A stretch of 38,591 nucleotides of DNA from Spirochaetaceae bacterium (lineage in GTDB: Bacteria > Spirochaetota > Spirochaetia > Treponematales > Breznakiellaceae): positions 1-38,591 of the forward strand of contig JAISIL010000178.1 in assembly GCA_031262035.1 (NCBI GenBank). The letters run 5' to 3'. The position numbers were made by a program, and so were the translations under genes. Under the pieces are notes generated by a model. The model was given only the letters and a program-made list of their open reading frames with translations, did not search any database and had not been told where the DNA came from. Each line of letters starts with the position of its first letter. The stretch's first letter is position 1. This document shows, piece by piece, positions 9,333-16,445 of this stretch.

Positions 9333-12300
9333 ATGAAAAAAATTGTTCGTGGGGCATTGTGCCTTTTGTCTTTGGGTATGGTTTTTGTCCTTTACAGTTG
9401 TAATCCATTGATACTATCGCCGGTTAATGGAGATACTGAACCGGATGCTGTAGATATTACAGATGCTACAGACAGTGCAGATGCAGCAGGCAATACCGGT
9501 AACGGCGTGGTGAGCTTCCCCGAAGGCAGCGACAGGGGAACACTCTCCTTCGTGGTCTCGACAAATGTGGTCTCGACAAGCTCGACCACCGGTGGGCGCT
9601 CGCAGACCAGCACCGGAAGGCGCTCGGCCATCTCGGTGGTCGAGCCTGTCGAGACCACTATCAACAGAGCGCTGGTTGGCGCCGGGGTTGGGGACATACG
9701 CTCGGGCACGAATGTCCGCAATTTCTTTCAACTTATCGCTATCGATTTTGAGGACACCGGCAAGATATGGGACTTTGACGAGAAGTATCTTGGCAGTGAG
9801 CGAAGCGCCATCCTGAAAATGACTGTGCTGAAAAACCACGATTACCTGATACTGATGTTAAGCGGGCATATTTATGATTACGATGCCTACCAGGCTTGCA
9901 CAGAGAACCCCACCTTGCTCGCCTCGGGCTACGCAAGCAAAACCGTGATACCGGGCGATATCGTAACAATACAGATGACGCCGATCATCGTGGACACATC
10001 GTTCTATTCGGCGCTGAAAGATGCCGATTCTCCCGGGATGGGCACGGTTGATGCGACGACAGGCGGCAGGGCGATCCTCGATCCACTGTATAGCGACTGG
10101 ATAGCCCGTTTCCGCATTGGAGCCGGCCTGGAAAATGGCACTGTTGTAGGCGACGGCCTTAAAACCCTGCGCTTTGCAGAGTATGCCCTGGATAACTCAG
10201 GCTCGAGCGAATACTGGGGCAGCGGGACACTCAGCACCGTTAGCGACAGCGACATCACCTGGGCGAAATATACGGGGACTACGACAGGAAGCACATCAAT
10301 CGACACGATTTCCGGCACAGTGAGCGCGGACGGCACTGCGGTAATTGATTTGGCGGGCAAGTTGGAGGAAAGCGATGGCGGCACTGTTCAGTTCAATCTG
10401 GGCTACCGGCCTTTCGGCAAGGACTCCGCCGCCTGGGCAGACTATGCGGACTTCCAGACTGTGCCGGCCACTGCGCCTACAAGCGACGCCGATGTTCCCC
10501 TTTGGATAATCCGGAACGGGCTGACTGACGATGCGCAAGACAGATTCACTGATTTTGCCGATATAGCAGCCCCAGGCAACGGCGATGGCAGCGTGCTGGT
10601 GCAGTATGGGATTCACTACCTCGATCTGGCAGATGATACTCCTTTTGACAGCAAGGGTATTTCCAAGGGATTATGGGAATATAGCGGGGCCGATGGAACA
10701 GACGGGGAAGGCATCTACAGCATTAAAAGCGATATCCATATCAGAGTTATCAACAGCACGGTAAGCCGTCGCATCGTGATAAACAATGACCAGACGGCCA
10801 ACCTGCTCTTGGACAACGCCAGCATCGACCTGGGCGGAACCACCGTGGCAGGTTCCCCGATAAGCCTGGGCGCAGGGTCGTACCTCACCCTGAACCTGGC
10901 AAGCGGCACCACCAACACGATGACTGCGGCTTCGGGGGAGCATCTATGGTCTGCCGGTATACAGTGTACTCAAGGCACATCGCTTACCATTAACAGTTCA
11001 GATGCAACAGGTGTTCTTTATGCCAATGGGGGCAGCAGCACAGACGTTTTGGATAACAATGGCGGGGCCGGTATAGGCGGCTCGGGGACCAGCCGCAATG
11101 CGGGTTCTGTAAGCGGCACTATCAACATCAAGGGCGGCACGGTAAGGGCTGCAGGCGGCCATACCGGCGCGGGTATCGGCGGCGCAAAGGCTAGTAACGG
11201 GACAATAAACATTACAGGCGGTGTAGTGTATGCCACATACGTAAACGGCAGTGGAGGCGGTGCAGGCATAGGCGGTGGAAACGGCGGCGGAGGCGGCATC
11301 ATCAATATCGGCGGCACAGCGCTGATTAAGGAAGCAAGAGGCGACGGCCACGGCGCAGGCATAGGCGGCGGATATACACAAGCAGGCGGCAACATCACCA
11401 TCAACGGCGATGCGAAGATTGAACTGGCGCAGGGCGGTGGCGCTGGCGCTGCGGGCATTGGCGGCGGGCATAACGGCGGCGGCGGCGGCACCATTATCAT
11501 CGGCGGCAATGCGGTGGTTGATCTGGCACAGGGTGGTGGCACAGGCGGCGCGGGCATTGGCGGCGGGCATCCGAGTGGCGCCACGGGTGCTATTACTATA
11601 GGCGGCTCGGCTGTTATCACGGCAGCCAGAGGCGGCGCAAGCAGCGCGGGTATCGGCAATAGCTATGGCGGCGGGGGCGGCTCAATAAGCATTGAAGACT
11701 CGGCAAGTATAACGCTGGCACTGGGCGGCGATGGTGGAGCGGGTATCGGCGCAGGTGGTGAAGCCACCAGTCCTTCTATTAGCATTGACACCTCAGGCAG
11801 CGTGAAGGCCCAGGGCCAGGGCGGCTATGGAAGCTCCGGCATAGGCGGCGCAAGCTGTGCCTATGCCGCTGACATAAACATCATACGCGGCACGGTGACC
11901 GCTACAGCCAGTGGAGAAGACGGAGTGGGCATCGGCGGCGGCGAACGCTCGCCCGGCACCGTTACCATTTCAGGCGGCACGGTAACCGCCACCGGATCGG
12001 GAAGAGGTGCAGGGATAGGCGGGGGCGGCGGCGTTCCATTCGGTGGCACCGGTCCCCTCGGAGCGACTTGCCCGGTAGCCATCTCAGGCGGCACCGTGTA
12101 TGCCACAGGCGGCGCATCAGGCGGCGCGGGCATCGGCCAGAATGGCAGCATCACCTGGGACGCCTCCACGGTCACCATCACCGGAACGGCGGTGGTCTAC
12201 GCCAAGGGGCCGGACGGCGGTGCAGCTGCCATAGGCGGCGGGCTTAACAGCAAGACCGGCACCATCACCATCGGCACGGCGGGCGGCACGGACAACCCCA

Positions 12301-13502
12301 AGGTGGTGGCGATAACGGGCAGTTCCAGCTATAACGGCATAGGAAGCGACAGCAGCGTTGACGACGGCGCTTCGAGCATCACCATCAACAGTGGCCTGAT
12401 TATCTCGAACGGCAAGATCGGCAATAGCAGTCTCGTAAACACCGGCACGGTGAACATCACAGGTGGTATGCAGATTGTGTATGATATTGGTGCGTCAGGC
12501 AGTACCTACACCAGCACACATATAACGCACCCCGACGCCACGGAGACGAAAACCACGCTCACCACCGGCAACGCGGCAGTAGCCCCCGGCACCTTCCCCG
12601 CAGGCGTGGTAACCCTGGACGGCAACCTGAACGGCGTAATCCAGCCGCCCCTCGCCCAGGCCGACATGCCCACACACTGGACCCTCCGCAACCCCGGCGT
12701 CACCATAGCGTCCACCAGCGGCGATGGAAATGCCGTCGTGTCCTTCGTGCTAAACGGCACAAACCACGATGTGGTGTATACTTTTACCAGTGTGAACAAC
12801 CAGACCGGCACCTGGAGCTTCAACAGCAGCAAGGCGATGAGCGGCGTGCAGGCGTTGATTGTAGGCGGCGGTGGTGGAGGCGGAGGTGGAGGTGGAGGTG
12901 GAGGTGGAGGTGTAGGCGGCGGCTCAGGCGGAGCCGGAGGCTACATATATGATGCAGGTGTGAGCCTTGGCACTGCAACCTATACCGTGCAGGTGGGTGC
13001 GGGCGGCACAGGCGGTATCCAATCATGGAATACTGGTATAGTTTCGGGAAGCAACGGTGATCCTTCAAGCTTCTCCGCATACTCCGCGACTATTGCGGCA
13101 TTGGGTGGCGGCTGCGGCGGCAATGCAGATTCAGATACTTACTGTAACGGAAGCGATGGCGGCTCAGGGGGCGGTGCAGGCGCTAACACTAGCTACTATA
13201 GACAAACGCCCGGCCTTTCCACACAGGCTGTCACCGGCGCAGGCTTGGGGCATGATGGCGTAGGTGAGCGGGGCGGAGGCGCAGGGGAGGCTGGCGCAGG
13301 CATCAGTTGCAACATAAGCGGCAGTGCCGTTACCTATGCCGCAGGCGGGCTGTTTGACCTTACCGCAGCCGCTGCCAATGGCAACACCGGATTGTCAGCA
13401 GCCCCGCATACGGGCAATGGCGGTGGCGGTGGCGGCGTCTGGTATGGCGGCGCAGGCGGCTCCGGCATCGTCGTCATCCGCCTGCCGGGGAGCGGGCTGT
13501 AG
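9333..13502 (+). CDS. Giant lipoprotein, paralogue 3, with beta-helix GAGIGGG repeats and C-terminal glycine-rich domain
   Basis: The ATG at 9333 has AAGGGG 8 nt upstream; the GTG at 9312 is in frame but less likely. The signal ends LYSC (Cys23) in the 1389-aa product. An N-terminal region of about 430 residues is paralogous to the two upstream lipoproteins (FFQLIAIDF, KIWDFDEK, ILKMTVLKNHDYLILMLSG, LGYRPFGKDSAAWADY, PLWIIRNGL). It holds palindromic-repeat inserts (VVSTSSTTGG, VVEPVETT). Residues of about 470-1060 are 20 or so repeats of the form GAGIGGG-x-INIxGG-x-VxA, read here as a right-handed beta-helix. After a linker, from about 1170 to the end comes VQALIVGGGGGGG, several GGG loops and GSGIVVIRLPG, the usual close of bacterial glycine-rich domains. 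It is likely a surface adhesin-like protein; the ligand is unknown. Confidence 0.8.
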   Translation: MKKIVRGALCLLSLGMVFVLYSCNPLILSPVNGDTEPDAVDITDATDSADAAGNTGNGVVSFPEGSDRGTLSFVVSTNVVSTSSTTGGRSQTSTGRRSAISVVEPVETTINRALVGAGVGDIRSGTNVRNFFQLIAIDFEDTGKIWDFDEKYLGSERSAILKMTVLKNHDYLILMLSGHIYDYDAYQACTENPTLLASGYASKTVIPGDIVTIQMTPIIVDTSFYSALKDADSPGMGTVDATTGGRAILDPLYSDWIARFRIGAGLENGTVVGDGLKTLRFAEYALDNSGSSEYWGSGTLSTVSDSDITWAKYTGTTTGSTSIDTISGTVSADGTAVIDLAGKLEESDGGTVQFNLGYRPFGKDSAAWADYADFQTVPATAPTSDADVPLWIIRNGLTDDAQDRFTDFADIAAPGNGDGSVLVQYGIHYLDLADDTPFDSKGISKGLWEYSGADGTDGEGIYSIKSDIHIRVINSTVSRRIVINNDQTANLLLDNASIDLGGTTVAGSPISLGAGSYLTLNLASGTTNTMTAASGEHLWSAGIQCTQGTSLTINSSDATGVLYANGGSSTDVLDNNGGAGIGGSGTSRNAGSVSGTINIKGGTVRAAGGHTGAGIGGAKASNGTINITGGVVYATYVNGSGGGAGIGGGNGGGGGIINIGGTALIKEARGDGHGAGIGGGYTQAGGNITINGDAKIELAQGGGAGAAGIGGGHNGGGGGTIIIGGNAVVDLAQGGGTGGAGIGGGHPSGATGAITIGGSAVITAARGGASSAGIGNSYGGGGGSISIEDSASITLALGGDGGAGIGAGGEATSPSISIDTSGSVKAQGQGGYGSSGIGGASCAYAADINIIRGTVTATASGEDGVGIGGGERSPGTVTISGGTVTATGSGRGAGIGGGGGVPFGGTGPLGATCPVAISGGTVYATGGASGGAGIGQNGSITWDASTVTITGTAVVYAKGPDGGAAAIGGGLNSKTGTITIGTAGGTDNPKVVAITGSSSYNGIGSDSSVDDGASSITINSGLIISNGKIGNSSLVNTGTVNITGGMQIVYDIGASGSTYTSTHITHPDATETKTTLTTGNAAVAPGTFPAGVVTLDGNLNGVIQPPLAQADMPTHWTLRNPGVTIASTSGDGNAVVSFVLNGTNHDVVYTFTSVNNQTGTWSFNSSKAMSGVQALIVGGGGGGGGGGGGGGGGVGGGSGGAGGYIYDAGVSLGTATYTVQVGAGGTGGIQSWNTGIVSGSNGDPSSFSAYSATIAALGGGCGGNADSDTYCNGSDGGSGGGAGANTSYYRQTPGLSTQAVTGAGLGHDGVGERGGGAGEAGAGISCNISGSAVTYAAGGLFDLTAAAANGNTGLSAAPHTGNGGGGGGVWYGGAGGSGIVVIRLPGSGL
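9552..9658 (+). repeat. In-frame palindromic repeat cluster in lipoprotein paralogue 3
   Basis: A partial copy (9552-9564), a full 23-nt copy (9567-9589) and an inverted full copy (9636-9658) of the same hairpin family as 4690-4742. All are translated, as VVSTN, VVSTSSTT and VVEPVETT, without breaking the frame. They sit at the same protein position as in paralogue 2, between the GTLS block and RALVGAG. Confidence 0.85.
12858..12924 (+). repeat. GGTGGA-type microsatellite encoding a poly-glycine run
   Basis: Tandem GGN codons, mostly repeats of the hexamer GGAGGT, encode 16 consecutive glycines within VGGG-x-VGGGSGG. Because the unit is a multiple of three, slippage would change run length without changing frame. 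Confidence 0.75.
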
Positions 13503-13506
13503 GAAT

Positions 13507-13606
13507 AGATTAACAGCGAACCACGCGAACAAAACAGACAGGTGGTCTCGACAGGCTCGACCACCGGAGGGGCCCGTTCGTGTGGTTCGTGTGGTTCGTT
13601 GTTAAT
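13507..13606. repeat. Composite palindromic element: outer GAACCACGCGAAC hairpin with inner TCGACAGGCTC hairpin
   Basis: The outer arms are related: AACAGCGAACCACGCGAAC on the left and GTTCGTGTGGTTCG-TTGTTAA on the right. Inside is a complete 23-nt hairpin (13542-13564) of the family found in frame in the lipoproteins. The element starts just after the stop of the giant lipoprotein and could act as a 3'-end hairpin. Confidence 0.75.
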
Positions 13607-13621
13607 ATTTTCCGAGGTGGC

Positions 13622-13650
13622 TTGACTTTTTTGGGCGGATGGGGTATAGT
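13622..13650 (+). promoter_or_regulatory. Promoter of the MazF-type TA operon
   Basis: TTGACT (13622-13627), 17 nt, TATAGT (13645-13650). The block from the -35 to the -10 is nearly the same as the promoter at 14308-14336 of the next TA remnant, pointing to a shared cassette origin. Confidence 0.7.
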
Positions 13651-13669
13651 TAGGGTATGGGGGTTGTAT

Positions 13670-13948
13670 ATGGCACAAGTTATGCGAAAACCGGCTGGCG
13701 GCGTGACCTTGGATGCTCTTTGGGAGTTTATGCTCCGGCTGGAAGCGGAGATACGGAAAACGCAGGCAATTGAGGCGAGGAACGAGAGTGTCCTTGCTTC
13801 AATTGCGTCCGCCGTGCCGATTACTGCTTCTACTCTTAGTGCGCGTGATATGCATGATATTGACATCATCAATGCCAATGCCGACATCATCAATGCTCAG
13901 GCTGAGGAAAATCTGCTTTTTCAGGATATTCCTTGGGAGGACGAATGA
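13670..13948 (+). CDS. Antitoxin partner of MazF toxin
   Basis: The 92-aa protein starts MAQVMRKPAGGVTLDALWEF. It has a charged helical middle (LRLEAEIRKTQAIEARNESV), an Ala/Ser/Thr segment, an N/I/D-rich repeat (DIDIINANADIINAQAEEN) and an acidic aromatic tail LLFQDIPWEDE. Such a tail is the usual toxin-binding region of MazE-like antitoxins. The DNA-binding fold is not recognisable by eye. The ATG at 13670 lies 20 nt after a good promoter, with a G-rich stretch just upstream as a poor ribosome-binding site. A TTG at 13664 is an alternative start. The stop overlaps the MazF start (ATGA), so translation is coupled. Confidence 0.65.
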   Translation: MAQVMRKPAGGVTLDALWEFMLRLEAEIRKTQAIEARNESVLASIASAVPITASTLSARDMHDIDIINANADIINAQAEENLLFQDIPWEDE

Positions 13949-14268
13949 AACGCGGCGACTTCTATCTTGTGCCGGTGGCACAACGGGTGGATACCAAAAA
14001 ACAACGGGTTTATGTGGTGGTGTCCCGGCAGGGTTTATTGGAATCCACTTATTCAACGGTGATTTGCGCTCCGGTCTATTCGAATACAACGGGTTTGCAT
14101 ACGGAAGTACCGGTTGGGGTAGACGAGGGACTTAAACATGATAGTTACATCCGTTGCGATGAATTAGTGAGTATTCTCAAATCACGGCTTACCAATTTCG
14201 TAGGTCGGCTTTCTCTGCAAAAAACAGAGCAGCTAAACACGGCATTGCGTACATCGCTAGGGATATAG
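13945..14268 (+). CDS. mazF: MazF/PemK-family endoribonuclease toxin
   Basis: The 107-aa product starts MKRGDFYLVPV, the signature N-terminus of MazF/PemK. It continues with YVVVSRQGLLES, VICAPVYSNTTGLHTEVPV, IRCDELVSILKSRL and VGRLSLQKTEQLNTAL, all in the usual family order. MazF toxins cut mRNA at short sequence motifs. The conserved Arg after the first strand, and the Thr/Ser of the central loop, are present. Length is normal (about 110 aa). GGGAGG lies 6 nt upstream, and the ATG overlaps the antitoxin stop. Expression is presumably autoregulated from the promoter at 13622. It is likely an intact type II TA pair. Confidence 0.9.
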   Translation: MKRGDFYLVPVAQRVDTKKQRVYVVVSRQGLLESTYSTVICAPVYSNTTGLHTEVPVGVDEGLKHDSYIRCDELVSILKSRLTNFVGRLSLQKTEQLNTALRTSLGI

Positions 14269-14307
14269 TGCGATTGGGCTTGCTTCTTTTGCGAAAATTA
14301 TTTGTGC

Positions 14308-14336
14308 TTGACTTTTTTGGGGGAATGGGGTAGACT
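14308..14336 (+). promoter_or_regulatory. Promoter of decayed BrnT-like TA pair
   Basis: TTGACT (14308-14313), 17 nt, TAGACT (14331-14336). The predicted start is at about 14343, only 2 nt before the ATG at 14345, so the transcript would be nearly leaderless. It matches the promoter at 13622-13650 over almost its whole length. Confidence 0.6.
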
Positions 14337-14344
14337 CGAAGAGT

Positions 14345-14446
14345 ATGGAAAGCGAATTTGTCTTCAAAAAATCGGCATTCAAGCATGGCTACACCGAGGC
14401 AGATGTGCGCAATGCGTTCAAGACAGCCATTTATGACAGATATTGA
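14345..14446 (+). pseudogene. Truncated BrnT-like (DUF4258-like) toxin fragment
   Basis: A 33-codon frame, MESEFVFKKSAFKHGYTEAD then VRNAFKTAIYDRY and stop. The K-H-G-x-T/S-x-x-D pattern and the AIYD ending match the first third of BrnT-like toxins of about 90 aa. The rest of the toxin is absent and the frame runs into the antitoxin start. In the antitoxin frame the same bases (ATGACAGATAT) encode MTDI, so a deletion may have joined toxin and antitoxin at a short shared sequence. The fragment is too short to be an active toxin. Confidence 0.55.
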
Positions 14447-14687
14447 AAAGAAGACCGGCATGACCGAGACCGAGGCCGATTACTGGGACGAATACTTCAC
14501 GAAGAACCCACCCACCGTCGACCTCGCACGGAACCGTATCAAAACGCCGGATATGGGGCAATTGACAGTAACGCTCACGATGGAAGCAAAACTCATCAAC
14601 CGCCTTACCACAATAGCACAGAAAGCTCACCATACGCCATCTGAAGTGATAGCAGAGATGGTACACCGCGAAATGGCCTACGCGTAA
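14433..14687 (+). CDS. BrnA/CopG-like antitoxin, now without a full toxin
   Basis: The 84-aa protein starts MTDIEKKTGMTETEADYWDE. It has an F/P-rich linker and a C-terminal half (QLTVTLTMEAKLINRLTTIA, then KAHHTPSEVIAEMVHREM) that reads as a ribbon-helix-helix: one short strand, two helices with a turn at HHTPSE. The N-terminal WDEYF region is typical of the toxin-binding part. The order toxin then antitoxin fits BrnTA-type loci. The ATG lies inside the truncated toxin fragment. A longer frame from 14358 exists but encodes toxin sequence out of frame. It is probably an orphan antitoxin that could still bind its operator or a related toxin. Confidence 0.6.
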   Translation: MTDIEKKTGMTETEADYWDEYFTKNPPTVDLARNRIKTPDMGQLTVTLTMEAKLINRLTTIAQKAHHTPSEVIAEMVHREMAYA

Positions 14688-14689
14688 CG

Positions 14690-14787
14690 GCATCGTGGTA
14701 CTGCGGCTGCCGGGCAATCTCGGTGAATTTGGCCAGCATGAGTGTGTAGATGTCATTCAGACTAATATCTTGTTTCGCTACGGGCAT
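14690..14787 (-). pseudogene. Fused scar: tail of a giant lipoprotein and head of a PIN-type antitoxin
   Basis: On the minus strand 14787-14707 encodes MPVAKQDISLNDIYTLMLAK and seven more residues, almost identical to the antitoxin at 9273. It then leaves homology at CGGCAG. On the plus strand 14690-14713 encodes GIVVLRLPG, matching the last residues of giant lipoprotein paralogue 3 (GIVVIRLPG). The two remnants meet at the shared bases CTGCCGGG. A lipoprotein tail and a TA head were therefore joined here, with the toxin and the rest of the antitoxin lost. Confidence 0.7.
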
Positions 14788-14845
14788 AATAGTCTCCTTG
14801 TGTCAAGTGTAGCGGATTCTGGCAGGGGTTCAAGGGGGAAATTTT

Positions 14846-14905
14846 ATGAAAAAATTGATTCGTGTAGTTTTTGGTTTGGTGGGACAAAAAAGGCAAGGGG
14901 CTTAA
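14846..14905 (+). pseudogene. Truncated lipoprotein start (signal-peptide remnant)
   Basis: ATG with upstream AAGGGGG encodes MKKLIRVVFGLVGQKRQGA and a stop. The first codons and the leader match the start of giant lipoprotein paralogue 3 (MKKIVRGALCLL). Together with the antitoxin head at 14707-14787, the whole divergent leader between antitoxin and lipoprotein is duplicated from 9230-9360. No lipobox remains. The stop overlaps the 3' end of the OmpA-like gene on the other strand. Confidence 0.6.
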
Positions 14906-15867
14906 TCGAGAACCCGTATGGTTATTACCTCGACACGGCGGTTAATTTCGCTGCCGGACAGGGTGGTGAGGGTGGCCTTCTTTTTGCCGCCGAAGGCTGC
15001 AATAATCATCTGTTCCTTGCGGACGCCCTTCGATTCCAGGTAAGCGGCTACATTGTTGCTGCGATTGATGCTGATGTCCATGAGGTCCTGCTTTTCTTCG
15101 TCGGTGTTGAAGACCGGGTTTGCATAACCTTCCATGCGGACCAGCAAATCGGGTTCGGCTGTAAGCTGTGCTGCTATTTCGTCGAGGGTTTTCAGGTTGA
15201 GCCCGACCGTGTCTTGAGGGATGTCCTTGTTTAGTTCCGATACATCGGGCCCAAAGATGATGTAGTTGATGGCTTCTACCGATAGATCTTTTATAATATC
15301 CTCTTTGGTGGTAATGACGACCGGGGCAGCCGATAAAGGCTTAAAACGATAGCCCACCGAGGCGCCTATGGAAAATTGAAAGGGATAGCCGCCACGGATA
15401 TAGGGCTGAATAAAAAGCCGTTCGACAGGCAGCTTAATGCGGGCGCCAATGGTGCCGTCGGCGGCGAAGATGGCCCGCGAAAAGGTCGCGCTTTTCGAGC
15501 GGAACAAGGCATCCATGCCGATAGAGGCTTGCACAAAGAGGTCTGCGATTGAAACAAGGGGGCGCAGGCTTTCGAATGTTGAAAAAACATGCCAGCGTGC
15601 AAAGAGCATTGGTTCTACCGAAGAAATGTTGTTGCTTCCCATGCCGAAGCCTATTCTCAGGCCTGCAGAAAGGGGGCTGAGGAAACGAAAGTCCGTGTCG
15701 AGAAGGCCTGCAAAGGAGACGCCGCTAATAGTTAAACGGGAGAGTTCAATACCACCCTGCACAGCGAAATAGTTTATTTCGGAATCAAGGTCATCGGCGT
15801 AGGCAGAGAATGAAATAATCAGTAATAAAACACAGAATAATTTTCTCATCATTTTCATTATTTTCAT
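14902..15867 (-). CDS. OmpA-like outer-membrane protein (barrel plus peptidoglycan-binding domain)
   Basis: The start is the ATG that overlaps the upstream stop (ATGA), giving 321 aa. The signal peptide ends FSAYAD. Residues of about 25-200 are alternating strands with GLRIGFGMGS, FVQASIGMDALF, YIRGGYPFQFSIGASVGYRF, a barrel of about eight strands. After a short linker the C-terminal domain of about 110 residues has the OmpA family order: INYIIFGPDVSEL, LDEIAAQL, LLVRMEGYANP, ISINRSNNVAAYLESKGV, IIAAFGGKKK, NRRVEVITIRVLD. The NRxxxVxxYL and NRRVEV motifs carry the Arg/Asp used to bind peptidoglycan. It is the last gene of a three-gene operon with two lipoproteins. Confidence 0.85.
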   Translation of the reverse strand: MKIMKMMRKLFCVLLLIISFSAYADDLDSEINYFAVQGGIELSRLTISGVSFAGLLDTDFRFLSPLSAGLRIGFGMGSNNISSVEPMLFARWHVFSTFESLRPLVSIADLFVQASIGMDALFRSKSATFSRAIFAADGTIGARIKLPVERLFIQPYIRGGYPFQFSIGASVGYRFKPLSAAPVVITTKEDIIKDLSVEAINYIIFGPDVSELNKDIPQDTVGLNLKTLDEIAAQLTAEPDLLVRMEGYANPVFNTDEEKQDLMDISINRSNNVAAYLESKGVRKEQMIIAAFGGKKKATLTTLSGSEINRRVEVITIRVLD

Positions 15868-16445
15868 AATTTTTCTACTACAAAGCTCCTTGGTAATTTG
15901 ATTATTCTGAACCAGTCTTTCTCGCCAATGTTTTGAAAGCAAGACTGGAAGTCCGGGTCATCAATATCGGAAAGCGCTTCGCTTATGTGCAGGGTATAGA
16001 TAGTGTTAATTTGTGCATCATGATAGCCCATGCTAAATTCCCTGTTTAAAACACTTGGGCTGGAATACTGGAAACCCCCTCCTTTTGTGGTTTTTGGAAA
16101 GTAATAAGTTGTGAAATTTGATTCACCGCCAACACAAATTGCTACTTTAAAGAGTTCGAAACCAAGGCTTTCCAGCATGCCGGTGCTTGTTAAATCGCTC
16201 AGCCTGACCTCGTCTTTATTCACTTCTTTTTTATATAAGACTGTCGGTATGTGAATCTGGTGGACTGCATCATTATCATTGGTATGTGCAGTAATAGCCG
16301 AGTATTCGTAGCGATACCGGTCGGAGTCGTCTATAATTGATGCACCCCAGAGCTCTGCAATAACGGCATTATCACAGGATGAGAGGAGGGCTATAAGTGC
16401 AAAAATACTGACACTGATAAGGAGCGCAGCCTTCTTGTTCATCAT
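15864..16445 (-). CDS. Small lipoprotein of unknown function
   Basis: The 193-aa product has a lipoprotein signal ending ALLSSC (Cys24). The first residues after the Cys (DNAVIAELWG) repeat the pattern of the upstream lipoprotein (NNATIGDLWSD), so the two share an N-terminal lipoprotein cassette. The body has mixed strands and no recognised domain. The start overlaps the upstream stop and the stop overlaps the OmpA-like start, both as ATGA, which shows tight translational coupling. It may be a partner of the OmpA-like barrel. The ATG is doubled (ATGATG) and either could be used. Confidence 0.75.
   Translation of the reverse strand: MMNKKAALLISVSIFALIALLSSCDNAVIAELWGASIIDDSDRYRYEYSAITAHTNDNDAVHQIHIPTVLYKKEVNKDEVRLSDLTSTGMLESLGFELFKVAICVGGESNFTTYYFPKTTKGGGFQYSSPSVLNREFSMGYHDAQINTIYTLHISEALSDIDDPDFQSCFQNIGEKDWFRIIKLPRSFVVEKL

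Noticed and set aside
11030-12460. Tandem DNA repeat array or CRISPR in the GGCGGC-rich region
   Set aside because: The repeats are of variable length and are explained by GAGIGGG-type protein repeats in one open frame; there are no constant spacers or cas genes.
14305-14340. T-rich stretch as terminator of the MazF operon
   Set aside because: There is no stem before the T run, and the stretch is the -35/-10 region of the next promoter.
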